Shown here piece by piece: positions 1 through 8,746 of a DNA stretch of 64,000 nt. Numbering within the stretch: the stretch's first letter is position 1; every line of letters begins with the position of its first letter. The DNA is from JAWLGZ01 sp041690635 (GTDB lineage: Bacteria; Pseudomonadota; Gammaproteobacteria; Thiohalomonadales; Thiohalomonadaceae), in NCBI GenBank assembly GCA_041690635.1, contig JAWLGZ010000001.1, positions 682,001 to 746,000 on the forward strand, read 5' to 3'. The position numbers were made by a program, and so were the translations under genes. Below the pieces are notes generated by a model. It saw only the letters and a list, made by a program, of their open reading frames with translations, made no database searches and was not told where the DNA came from.

Positions 1-179
1 GAAGTCAAAGAACAGTCAATCGGGACCTCAATTTTCCGTGGAGATAACATTCCCCGCGGACGGCTGGACGCGGCCAAGAGCGGACACTTGCCCGAAGTAA
101 ATGTAAGCCGATCATTAAGCGCTGATCGCCCGGAGGGGCCCGGAGTAGCGGAAATTTTGTACTACGACACCATTTATGG

Positions 180-341
180 TCAAAAGTAGGCACCACCTTT
201 AGTGTCGAGGCCAACGATGGGGCGGCCATAGGCCTCCCATTTTTTGCGCCAAGCCTCCCATTTCTTGCGCTCAACTTCTTCGTCCCAGAGCCCGCACTCC
301 TCCATCGCCGCAAAGACCTCTTCCAACGTCATCTTAATCAT
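180..341 (-). CDS. Possible small acidic/charged protein (53 aa), unknown
   Basis: I do not recognise this gene. Read on the minus strand from an ATG at 341 it gives 53 residues beginning MIKMTLEEVFAAMEECGLWD, then a Trp/Lys/Glu-rich helix (two KKWEA-like repeats), ending GGAYF before TGA. A GAGG Shine-Dalgarno-like box sits 8 bases before the ATG. The frame stays open upstream of the ATG to a TAA near 386 without another start, so it could also be the remnant of a longer gene. It is shorter than the usual cut-off and lies in the low-GC accessory region. Real gene versus chance is undecided. Confidence 0.35.
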   Translation of the reverse strand: MIKMTLEEVFAAMEECGLWDEEVERKKWEAWRKKWEAYGRPIVGLDTKGGAYF

Positions 342-862
342 CTGAATAGCCTCATCTCTACAATAATCTTGTACTCGTTCAAAATGGCCTAATTAGTTTC
401 GGCCGGCAACCTCCGTCTCGCGGATTTTTGATCCCAGAAGCAAACTATTTCACATTAGCGGTTAGGTTATGCGCTGAAGTATGCTCAGCGTGCCGCCATC
501 AGCCCCCTCTACGATACAGGTACCTTTTCTGTGTCCCGGTCAGCACCCCATACATCCGTACCGCAGGCACCTCCCAGAGATATCAGACTCCCGCTAATTT
601 GCCGATTGCGTCCCAGGTGGCCGGGCTAGGGCTCCTGTTGCGGCGTTTCTTGCCAGAGGTTCAGTTCCCTCCGGGATCGTGGTAGTAATAGCGTATTCCG
701 TTTGGAAGAACTCGGCATGGAAACGGCTGAAATATCGCTCCCATCATCACCACGCGTACCCCATCTGGGCCGGCCGCGCGTTTCCGTTGTCATCAAGTCG
801 CTGGCGCGCATCCCCCAGCCTGCCGTTAAGCCTCGGCCGCACTAGGAGCAAGGTAAGGAAGA
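342..862. other. 521-bp stretch without a supported gene
   Basis: Mixed-composition accessory DNA upstream of the HNH gene. Several short frames are open here, but none has a convincing start signal or recognisable motif. One frame from an ATG at 717 to a TAG at 843 (42 codons, Pro/Arg-rich) ends just before the HNH gene and could be a leader peptide, but I would not call it. No repeat, tRNA or terminator was seen. Confidence 0.5.
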
Positions 863-1669
863 ATGTCCGCAGGAAAGAAGCCGGTCCTATTTCGTGCCAT
901 ACATACCAAGACTCGGTGGCGGAAAGCCCGTCATGAGACCCTTGCGAACGCACGCTCCGTCGGCAAACGCAGTGCTCGGGCCCTCTTTAGAGGGGAAAAT
1001 AATGCGGTCGACCTCACCAAGCACGGCGATCCGCTCTACGTCGTAATCTGGGCTGAGGATGCAACCGAGGGTGAAGTTCTCAAACCGACTGCCCAAGGCT
1101 ATCAAAGGGAAATCGTTGCGCTAGAGGATATTCTTCGATGGGAGGATGCTCGTGGCGCCGCAGACCAAGAGTTTGAGCGCTATTTCCGTAAGGTGGCTGT
1201 AGTCAAAAAGTCGCCGCCTCCGGACGCTCTCGAACGCGAGATTGCGCCTCCCCTACCAAATTATGCAGAGCACCCAGAGGCGGAACCGTCCGCGGATGCA
1301 GCCGCTCAAGCGTCGTCGGCAGATGAAGCGTTCGCTGAGGGACGCGTCGTTATCGAAGCCCACATTCGGCGGGAAAGAGATTCGCGGGTGCGGGATAGGC
1401 TGCTGGCTGATCGGCGGAGCAAAGCGGTCGTCGCATGCGAGATGTGTGATCGGCAATCCGCAGGTACCGATCCGGTGATTAGCGAGGCGATTTTCGAGGC
1501 GCATCACGTCGTTCCGCTTGCTGTGGGTTCGGATCGGCAGACGAAGTTAACCGACATGGCATTGCTGTGCGCTTGCTGCCATCGGCTCATCCACAGGGCC
1601 ATTGCGATTAATGGAGCTTGGCTGTCTATCGAGCAGGCGAAGATGCTTATCAGTAAGAACACCGAGTAG
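863..1669 (+). CDS. HNH endonuclease domain protein
   Basis: A predicted 268-residue nuclease. The C-terminal third is a clear HNH/beta-beta-alpha-metal domain: a CEMC zinc knuckle at residues 192-195, EAHHVVPL at 212-219 carrying the catalytic His pair, LTDMALLC at 229-236, and CCHRLIH at 238-244. The N-terminal 120 residues are a domain I do not recognise, joined by a Pro/Ala/Glu-rich linker (about 115-160) and a charged helix (160-190). The layout resembles McrA-like or modification-dependent restriction nucleases, but the target cannot be read from the sequence. The ATG is preceded by AAGGAAG. It lies about 70 bp before the HExxH gene on the same strand, so co-expression is plausible. Composition is unlike the chromosomal part, consistent with transfer. 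Confidence 0.8.
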   Translation: MSAGKKPVLFRAIHTKTRWRKARHETLANARSVGKRSARALFRGENNAVDLTKHGDPLYVVIWAEDATEGEVLKPTAQGYQREIVALEDILRWEDARGAADQEFERYFRKVAVVKKSPPPDALEREIAPPLPNYAEHPEAEPSADAAAQASSADEAFAEGRVVIEAHIRRERDSRVRDRLLADRRSKAVVACEMCDRQSAGTDPVISEAIFEAHHVVPLAVGSDRQTKLTDMALLCACCHRLIHRAIAINGAWLSIEQAKMLISKNTE

Positions 1670-1739
1670 AAAGCCAGCCTAACGTATATGCAGTCGGCGG
1701 CGAGCCGCGCGGCTGAGCTTCAACGTTACATGGCGGAGG

Positions 1740-2201
1740 ATGGCAGTGGATCTGAAGCAACTACTACCTGAGTTAATACCGCAGGCCACCGAGTGGGTCG
1801 AGGCTCAAGCGGATCGAGTCGCACAGACCGGTGAGCGGCTAAACGAGACGGGTCTCAGGATTGCTCGGCAGGTGGAAGTCAGCCAGCCAGAGAAAATCCG
1901 CGTTGAGTTTGTTGCTGAGTTCCCTATTCCGGACAGGCAACCGCTCGCCGACATAGCGGTCTACACAGGTCTCCTTGGGCCAGGCATGGCGGGGATAACG
2001 TTTGGCCACTCGGTTTTGATTCGGCGGGGCCACGGCGATGTCCGCCTGTTCTCCCACGAGTTCCGCCACGTGCACCAGTACGAGCAATACGGCTCAATTG
2101 GGGCTTTCCTCCAGGACTACCTGTGGCAGGTAGCCGAGGTCGGCTATGAGGAGGCGCCGCTAGAGCAGGACGCAAGAGACCACGAGTTTAGCGATATCTA
2201 A
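1740..2201 (+). CDS. Predicted zinc metalloprotease-like protein (HExxH)
   Basis: A 153-residue protein of unknown role. Residues 106-110 are HEFRH, a match to the HExxH zinc motif, embedded in HEFRHVHQYEQYG. The downstream segment GYEEAPLEQDAR (135-146) offers Glu142 as a possible third ligand, the spacing expected of a gluzincin-like fold. This pattern (HExxHxxQ, then YG, then P-L-E-x-x-A) recalls small DUF4157-like peptidase domains, but assignment to that family is inference. The N-terminal 45 residues look helical. No signal peptide or membrane segment is visible. The gene follows the HNH gene on the same strand in the island and may be co-transcribed with it. Confidence 0.65.
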   Translation: MAVDLKQLLPELIPQATEWVEAQADRVAQTGERLNETGLRIARQVEVSQPEKIRVEFVAEFPIPDRQPLADIAVYTGLLGPGMAGITFGHSVLIRRGHGDVRLFSHEFRHVHQYEQYGSIGAFLQDYLWQVAEVGYEEAPLEQDARDHEFSDI

Positions 2202-2474
2202 CCCACGCGCTGCGACGGGGAAAGCCGCGTGGGCGCTTCCCGGCGCCTCAGCACTGGCGAATGTCCGCTTTTGCGGAATCAGCGGACGTTTGAGAGCCGT
2301 GACGAGATTCGCAGCTATGGGTCGGAAACGATTCTAGTCCGAAGTCGGCCAATGTGCGGTCGTTCAAAACCCCATTCGTGAATGACGGCTGTATGCCGGA
2401 TTCCGGACCTTGGAGAGTGGGGTCAGCAGCAAGTATAAATGGACATTCGGACAGGAAGGGGCTAGCGGCAAAAG
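2202..2474. other. Intergenic gap between convergent genes, with small inverted repeats
   Basis: Two short perfect stems are visible: CCCACGC/GCGTGGG at about 2203-2232, directly after the HExxH gene stop, and GTCCGCT (2263-2269) paired with AGCGGAC (2281-2287). The first could act as a weak terminator, though no T-run follows. The rest (to 2474) shows no gene. Confidence 0.4.
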
Positions 2475-5400
2475 TCAGGTGCGCGATGGCAGACGCACTC
2501 CACGGAATGCCTCACTTAGCTGAAGGGCGGCACTGCGGCGGTCTCCTAGATCCACAAGAGCATCCAACACGTGCAGCAAATTACGGGCCAGCACAGTCGG
2601 CAAGGGATGCAGACGATCAGCATGCGCCTGCACTAGTTCGGCAATTGATGCCGGGATGGTTGTTCCTTTCCAACCTTGAGGCAGACTCCCATTATCAATC
2701 TGCGCCAGTATCTGGTCCGCGAATGCGTCGGCAGGATAGTCGGCACCTGCTCGTTCACACAGAGTGACAAACTGGCTCGCCACATAGGGATTCCAGCCGG
2801 CTTCCCGGACCATGTTATCTACAATGGGCATCACGCGGGGCAGGTCGACCCAGTTTCCGTTAGCGAATCGCGCTGCCAAATCTGCACGCTCAACGACCAC
2901 AAATAACAGGGATTTTATCAATTTGGGAAGGTCGAAGCCGCCGATCCTCCCATCCTGGTAACGTGAACGGCGCAAGTCGCGATGTTGTAGCGTGCGCTCC
3001 AGTACTGCGTGAAGTAACGCCATGATGCCGTCCTCGATCACCGGAGAGTCCAGGATTTCCGAGCACACCAAGGACGTTGCGAATGGAGTCAGCAGCCGTA
3101 TTTCAATATCATCAGGCTGATCGAAAATTGGATCCAAAAATCTTTCACGCACCTCTACTGTCGGCAAATACGGCGCGACTTGTGCAAGCGCTAGTCCTAA
3201 TTGGTCTTCCCACTCATACAGGTCCGTGCCGTCGCGCTCGCGGCCACGCCGGCGTTCCGTTCGCCACGTTGGGTTCAGCGTGTCCAGTGTCCATGTGACA
3301 AATGCCTCCAGCGAGTCGACATATAGCTCCTTTGCTGTACTTCCCATGACATCGGCCACAGGAACCCGGCACAGGACCTTTGCGGCATAACCACTGATCC
3401 AGATCTCGTCGGAGCGATGCCAACCGTCCCCTTCTTCAGCATTTCGGTGTCCCCTGGCGTCCGATGGATCTTGTGTCCAGGAGGGGGATGGGCGCACCCA
3501 GGCGGGGAGGTCTCCACCGTCTGCGTACTCCTGGCGCGCTTCGGCGAGTACGTCGTTTCTGTGCGACGCCTCCGCTTCGCGCCTTGCTTCTGAACCCAGT
3601 GTGTACGCGCTTGGCGTAACCCTGTATTGCGCTAGGCGCAGGCCCAATTTGAATCCGCACCATGCGAAGCGCTGATCTTGCCCCCAGCAACTCGCGATTC
3701 CCTCAAGGGCGGCGAGGGAGACCACCTCAAGCGGGTGGGTCACAAGCCGGTATAGATCCAGACGGTCTGTCGCAATGGCGCGGTCACTCCGGATGCGGGC
3801 TGCCAGGCCGTGAGCCACGAATATTTTGGGATGCCACGGGATGAGAGATCCCGAGAACAGGTCTTCGGTGTTCGCTTCCACTTCATCCCGGTATGTCCTA
3901 AGAGTGGCCTCGGCCCACGCCTCATGCTCGTGCGCCTCGGTGAAACAATAAATCGCCGCCGCAGTTCCGGCGATCGCACCGTGCGCAAGGCTATTGCCTG
4001 GCTGCAATGTCTCCGCTTGCCCGACGAACACGGCGCTTGACAACGATTTCGCACGTCCCACGGCTTCGTCCGGCGAGAACTCCGGCACCCATTTCCGTGA
4101 CTCAAAACAGCTGTTGACCCAGAGCCAGAGTTCGGATTCTCGCGAAATATGGGTGTGGCGCTGCAACGCCTCCTGCACGTCGGGGGACGAGTGTCGTGGG
4201 TTGCGCAGTTCAATTCCGATCACGTCATCTCGGCCAGGGATCGACGTGGCGGCATAGTTCTCGGCGCGGCCCCATTCGGACCACAGCTCAGCAGTGCGCC
4301 GCAGATCGGCCACGCGGTCCTCGTATTGCGCTTCTTCCTCGTATTCAAACGGCAGATCTGTTGGAAATCTTTCGAGCATCTCACGACAGGCTGCTCGCAA
4401 CTGCAGGTCTTCACCGAATACGAACAATGGAACAAGGGAGCGTAATTCCATACGGCGGGACTCAAAGGCGCCTGCATCTGCGACGGCCTTACGGTGCACC
4501 TCATCGGTGCCGGCTGTAAATCCGATGAGTCCCGCAGTTCGGAACTCCGACTCGTGCACGTACCGCTGGATGTCTAGGTGCCAGAGTCTCTGGCTGCCGA
4601 CCAAGGGCAGCGTCGCTGAAGATACTTCCTGGGCTCTTAGAGCTACGTGCACGGCGATACCTACGACGGCGATGCTCGAATGTCCTTCCAGTAACTGCTG
4701 CAAAACTTCGGCCGCCGGTCGTCCGACATCCAGTTGTTCGAGTGCCCAACGCTCAAGCGCCATCAACGCGCACTCCAATGCCTGCGGCCCGCCATGCCCA
4801 CGGAACCACCTGTACTGATGCGCACCGCCCCAAAATTCCTGACAGCCCCATGGAAACGCCAGCGATAGTGGCACGGGCGTACCATTACGCTGCATATAGC
4901 GATGGAGTTGAAGCCAAGCCGTCGTAGCGTGGTTCGCCATGTCGCGTATGAGCGCGAGCCCAATCGCCGGCTCGCGGGTCAGGAGGGAAAGAAAGGGTTC
5001 ACGAAGAGGCGACGCGGGAAAGTAGCCCTGGTGATCCGCGCCTATCGATAGCCGATTCCAGTCGTGGTGGGAGAACGAATCGGGAAACATCGGGCTGCTC
5101 AGCACGAGTTCATCCCGGCGCGTCCGTTGGTCCTCGGGAATGACCCTCACTTCCGCACGACGGCGGCTCTGCTCGCGGGCTTCGTTCCGCCAGCGCTCCG
5201 TCGAGTCGTCTGGCAGCTCCTCAAGGAAGTTCCTGCGGGCCACCTGTGCGAGGAGCGCCGGATGCGTCTGTGCCAACAACGGCGAGTAGTTCATCACTTC
5301 CCGGAAAGCCGACGCGGACAACCGTTCGATAGTCTCTATCTTGGCGAGGTAGGCACCAACCACGTTCGGGTAAGCGCGTGCCGCTCGCAGCACTAGACCC

Positions 5401-7856
5401 CGCAGCTCCGTTTCAAGATTGGTGGGAGTGCGCTCACGCAATTCAGCATCTGTATCGTCACTGCGATGCCACCATCGGCAAGACTGGTTCTCATCTTCGA
5501 TGGCGTGTAGCCAAATCGCACACTGTCGGACGATTCGCAGGGAAACAGGGTTCTCGAAGTCCGCACAGGCCGTCTGCCACGTCTCGAACAGTGTCACGAG
5601 ATCGGGCAAGTATTGGGCGGGGACTACTGCGACATGATTCAGTATCCAATGGAGTAGCCGACCCCAGGCGGCAAAGTCGGAGGGCCAACCCAGCGCATCC
5701 GCGAGGCGAATCCGGGCAGAGAATTGCAGATCATCGGAACCCAGCTGGCCCGATAGCACCATCGGGTTGGGTGTCGTCTTCTCCGCCTGCATCCATACCA
5801 GCAACTTGCCGAACAATCTGTGGTTTTCCGCAAATAGCGTGGATCCGTACGTCTCAATCTGCTCATTGAAGTCCGAGCTGAAAACCGGAGCGATCAACCA
5901 TGCCCTAAGCCATTGTGGGCGTACCTGGGCGTCCTCCAAAGCCTTTAAACCATGCGTCCATTGCGCAACATCGGCATAGGTCGCCTGGGACAATAGTTCG
6001 ACGCACCGTGCCAGCGCCGGCGGCTCACCTGCGTCCCGCAGGGACTTAATCCATTCCTCTCCTTGATCCATCAGGAGGTGGTAGAACGACCATTCGAAAA
6101 AAATGTCGTGACTGAACTGCACCGTGTGGCCTATCCGAACCTGCTGCACCAGACCGTCTTCTTCCAGGGAGGAAAGAACTCCTTGCGCGACCGGCGTCAG
6201 ATCACGGATTCGCATATTGCGACCGAGATCGGGAGCGCTGTACTGCGCCAACTCGATCAGGGCGCGCTGCCGGGGCAGCGCATGAGGAGCCAGCGCATCA
6301 TACCCACCGCGCAACCACCATGCGTCCATGAGGTCCACCTCGGATCGCGGTGCAAACTCGGCCGGATAGGCTCCTTTGGAGAATCCACGGGCCAATACAG
6401 CGGCAAAAAAGGGCCGGCGTGCAAAGGCGCGAACACGCTCGTCGCCCCCCGTCAGAAGAGGCCGCAGCGCGGGAAGCGTCTCGGCGAGGGTTAACGCTTC
6501 CTCGTCCGTCAGGTTACCTACATCAACATAGCCGACGCCCCCGCCCGAAAGGAGCTTTGGAGGTACCCAGTTCCGCAACGGCTCGATCCCGGCATCGCGA
6601 GCGGTTGCAATTACCCGCCAGTTGTCCAATGTCGGGATCGAGAGAATCTGCCCCAGCACTTCCGTGACAACCGGGTGCTGCTCAGGAGCGATCCGGTCTA
6701 AGCCATCGATGAACAGCACGGCGTGACCGGTCGCGGCGATCTCGACCAAGAGCGGCTCAATGGCCACGGTCGACAGGCCAATCGTGCGGACGTACTCCGC
6801 CCAACTGCGACCTGAGAGCCTATTCGCGGCCAGTAATAACGTGGATCCGTTGTCGGCACACTCGAAGAGCAAGTCTCGCAAAAGCACCGTCTTGCCAGTC
6901 CCTGGCAGGCCTTTGATCAGCGTCAGCCGATGATCGACCATTTCGGCAGCAACCTTCGTGCGCAGCGCCGCGCGGCCGATGTGCGTCCCGCCGATATCAT
7001 CGGCCTGCTGCGCCAACCAGTGCCGCGTTCCCTCTCGCAACACATGCAGGTCGCCCGCAAGGGCCGGCGTACCAACGAACCGCACGCCACCATTCAACTG
7101 CCGAAGAACCGATGCGCGAGTGAATACCGCACTGCGTCCCGCGCCTTCTCGCGCTAGCTGGCGTAATTGCCGCCACAGCTCCGACGCTCGTTCCACCTGG
7201 ATGGAGACCAATGCACTCTGCAGCCCGGACAAAACCTCCGCTTCGTCAACTGAGCCCTCATGAAGAAAGTCGAACTTAATGAGGATTAGGTGGCAAAACA
7301 GCCGGTGCAAACTCTCGTCAGAGAAAGGCACCTCCGATGCGCCTTGTACAATGTTGCGGATTGCGTCAATCACGCCTCGGTGCGCACCGGAAGCGTTGCC
7401 TCCATCGCCGAACCGCTGGAGGAAGATAGATGCGGTTGGAGATGACCTCGCCCACTCACATACAGTATTGAAGCTGCGATAAGCTTCATCGGAGACCGTG
7501 CCGGCGGCTGCGCCCACTCTGTCCACGTAGTCGCGAAAATCCGGCTTCTGCAACGTCTGCCAGCTGTGCAGCACTACGTCACGGAAATCCGTATTGCTAG
7601 CCGAGTCCGAAATCGTGAGCGAGCGTTTGACTTGCAGCGACAGTCTCATCGTCGAGCTGTCCGCCAGCGAGGTTGCGTCGACAATGATGTCGTCGAGTGG
7701 CTCACCGAAATCGGCCTGCTGCTGAGCGACGCGTTGCACCACACGGGAGGAAAGGCCTGCCGCCGTTGTGCCACGCACGAGAGCGGCCAGATAGTAGGCG
7801 GCGACAGCGTCCTCGTATGTGAAACCGGTCCCGCCGGTAAGCTCAGGCGATGTCAT
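2475..7856 (-). CDS. Large STAND/NACHT-type NTPase with N-terminal Cap4/DUF4297-like nuclease domain; candidate antiphage (Avs-like) protein
   Basis: 1793 residues in three parts. (1) Residues 1-240: GFTYEDAVAAYYLAAL at 11-26, then DDIIVD at 55-60 and SLQVKRS at 73-79. This is the pattern of the DUF4297/Cap4 PD-(D/E)xK nuclease family, in which D and QxK form the active site. (2) Residues about 300-600: a P-loop NTPase with Walker A GLPGTGKT at 316-323 and Walker B VLFIDGLDR at 380-388, the STAND arrangement. (3) More than 1100 helical residues without a motif I recognise, expected to be the sensor. Known Avs proteins combine an N-terminal effector, a STAND NTPase and a long C-terminal sensor that binds conserved phage proteins, often in integrase-associated islands. 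Membership in a named Avs type is inference. The gene stands alone on the minus strand, convergent with the HExxH gene. Confidence 0.8.
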   Translation of the reverse strand: MTSPELTGGTGFTYEDAVAAYYLAALVRGTTAAGLSSRVVQRVAQQQADFGEPLDDIIVDATSLADSSTMRLSLQVKRSLTISDSASNTDFRDVVLHSWQTLQKPDFRDYVDRVGAAAGTVSDEAYRSFNTVCEWARSSPTASIFLQRFGDGGNASGAHRGVIDAIRNIVQGASEVPFSDESLHRLFCHLILIKFDFLHEGSVDEAEVLSGLQSALVSIQVERASELWRQLRQLAREGAGRSAVFTRASVLRQLNGGVRFVGTPALAGDLHVLREGTRHWLAQQADDIGGTHIGRAALRTKVAAEMVDHRLTLIKGLPGTGKTVLLRDLLFECADNGSTLLLAANRLSGRSWAEYVRTIGLSTVAIEPLLVEIAATGHAVLFIDGLDRIAPEQHPVVTEVLGQILSIPTLDNWRVIATARDAGIEPLRNWVPPKLLSGGGVGYVDVGNLTDEEALTLAETLPALRPLLTGGDERVRAFARRPFFAAVLARGFSKGAYPAEFAPRSEVDLMDAWWLRGGYDALAPHALPRQRALIELAQYSAPDLGRNMRIRDLTPVAQGVLSSLEEDGLVQQVRIGHTVQFSHDIFFEWSFYHLLMDQGEEWIKSLRDAGEPPALARCVELLSQATYADVAQWTHGLKALEDAQVRPQWLRAWLIAPVFSSDFNEQIETYGSTLFAENHRLFGKLLVWMQAEKTTPNPMVLSGQLGSDDLQFSARIRLADALGWPSDFAAWGRLLHWILNHVAVVPAQYLPDLVTLFETWQTACADFENPVSLRIVRQCAIWLHAIEDENQSCRWWHRSDDTDAELRERTPTNLETELRGLVLRAARAYPNVVGAYLAKIETIERLSASAFREVMNYSPLLAQTHPALLAQVARRNFLEELPDDSTERWRNEAREQSRRRAEVRVIPEDQRTRRDELVLSSPMFPDSFSHHDWNRLSIGADHQGYFPASPLREPFLSLLTREPAIGLALIRDMANHATTAWLQLHRYMQRNGTPVPLSLAFPWGCQEFWGGAHQYRWFRGHGGPQALECALMALERWALEQLDVGRPAAEVLQQLLEGHSSIAVVGIAVHVALRAQEVSSATLPLVGSQRLWHLDIQRYVHESEFRTAGLIGFTAGTDEVHRKAVADAGAFESRRMELRSLVPLFVFGEDLQLRAACREMLERFPTDLPFEYEEEAQYEDRVADLRRTAELWSEWGRAENYAATSIPGRDDVIGIELRNPRHSSPDVQEALQRHTHISRESELWLWVNSCFESRKWVPEFSPDEAVGRAKSLSSAVFVGQAETLQPGNSLAHGAIAGTAAAIYCFTEAHEHEAWAEATLRTYRDEVEANTEDLFSGSLIPWHPKIFVAHGLAARIRSDRAIATDRLDLYRLVTHPLEVVSLAALEGIASCWGQDQRFAWCGFKLGLRLAQYRVTPSAYTLGSEARREAEASHRNDVLAEARQEYADGGDLPAWVRPSPSWTQDPSDARGHRNAEEGDGWHRSDEIWISGYAAKVLCRVPVADVMGSTAKELYVDSLEAFVTWTLDTLNPTWRTERRRGRERDGTDLYEWEDQLGLALAQVAPYLPTVEVRERFLDPIFDQPDDIEIRLLTPFATSLVCSEILDSPVIEDGIMALLHAVLERTLQHRDLRRSRYQDGRIGGFDLPKLIKSLLFVVVERADLAARFANGNWVDLPRVMPIVDNMVREAGWNPYVASQFVTLCERAGADYPADAFADQILAQIDNGSLPQGWKGTTIPASIAELVQAHADRLHPLPTVLARNLLHVLDALVDLGDRRSAALQLSEAFRGVRLPSRT

Positions 7857-8347
7857 CGGTAGGTCTCACCAATTCTCCAACCGTTCTACCAAATCATGGT
7901 GTGGTGGCTTTATACCGTTAGTCGTGTACAAGGATTTTACTCAGAACCTTGAGATCTCCGCTGCACGGGGTCGGCTGCTGCCCCGGATGGACGGCAAAGC
8001 GAACGACAGCAATCGGCAGCATACCAGACGTTTAGTGTGCGCATCGACGGTCCACTCCGGGTCGATGTCGGACGCTCCGGGGCTATTGCATTGCGGGGAC
8101 GACAACCTGATCAAATTAACCCTCAAAAATGAGTTGAGATCGCTGCCGGCCATCAGCTAACCTGATTCCAATATCTCCGAACCGGAGACAGGTGCCGAAA
8201 GAGCGCAGGCTTTTTCGGTGGCTCGCCTAGAGTCCCTTTCTTTTTGGCCACGGGCCCCAAGCCCTCCCGCCGCTCCAAATCCGTGTCGCGCGTACCTGCC
8301 CTGGCACGAAGCAATCAATTCGATTAACCAAGCGCTAGGAGCGGCGT
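7857..8347. other. 491-bp gap without a supported gene (divergent promoters expected)
   Basis: Lies between the divergently transcribed STAND gene and the AlpA-like/integrase pair. Short frames on both strands (for example minus 7941-8153) have no family-like sequence and no good ribosome site. It should hold the promoters of both units, but I could not pick a convincing -35/-10 pair. Confidence 0.5.
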
Positions 8348-8746
8348 GTGCTCGTCTTATTGCCTCGTATTGTCCGTCTACGGGACGCCCCCGGATATCT
8401 CGGCATGGATCGGAACCGCTTCAATGAGGAGGTCCGCCCCGAGCTGCAGGAGGTGCCAATTGGAAAGCAGGGCGTGGGTTTCGATCGCCTTGCGCTGGAT
8501 GCGTGGGCGGACGAATATTTCGAGAGCAACGGTCGCCCTGGCGCGCACCCGAAGGAGGGTAATGCGTCATGGCAAAAAGGAAAGGACGGCGGCGGACGCC
8601 AGGACTCGTCAAGGTTGGCCAAGTCTGGCACGTCGACAAGAGGGTTAGAGGCTTCGGGAGAGTTTGTGAGAGCACTGGAGCAGAGAGGCTTGAGGATGCC
8701 GAAGAGTACCTCCAGCAGCGGATCGAAGGAATCCGGCGGCAGCTGA
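8348..8746 (+). CDS. AlpA/excisionase-like small regulator upstream of integrase
   Basis: 132 residues starting at GTG, with AGGAG seven bases upstream. Residues 7-60 (RIVRLRDAPGYLGMDRNRFN and following, with PIGKQGVGFDRLALDAWADEY) form the short winged-helix MerR/AlpA-like module commonly found directly upstream of island tyrosine integrases. The tail contains SGTSTRG and FVRALEQ, which I recall as typical of full-length members, so the long C-terminus is probably genuine. It overlaps the integrase gene by 178 bp in another frame. Likely role: directionality factor or regulator of integrase expression. That role is inferred from family context. Confidence 0.7.
   Translation: MLVLLPRIVRLRDAPGYLGMDRNRFNEEVRPELQEVPIGKQGVGFDRLALDAWADEYFESNGRPGAHPKEGNASWQKGKDGGGRQDSSRLAKSGTSTRGLEASGEFVRALEQRGLRMPKSTSSSGSKESGGS

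Noticed and set aside
428..685. 85-codon frame in the island
   Set aside because: No ribosome site, no recognisable motif, atypical composition.
7941..8153. 70-codon minus-strand frame upstream of the integrase pair
   Set aside because: No start signal or family resemblance; the gap more likely holds promoters.
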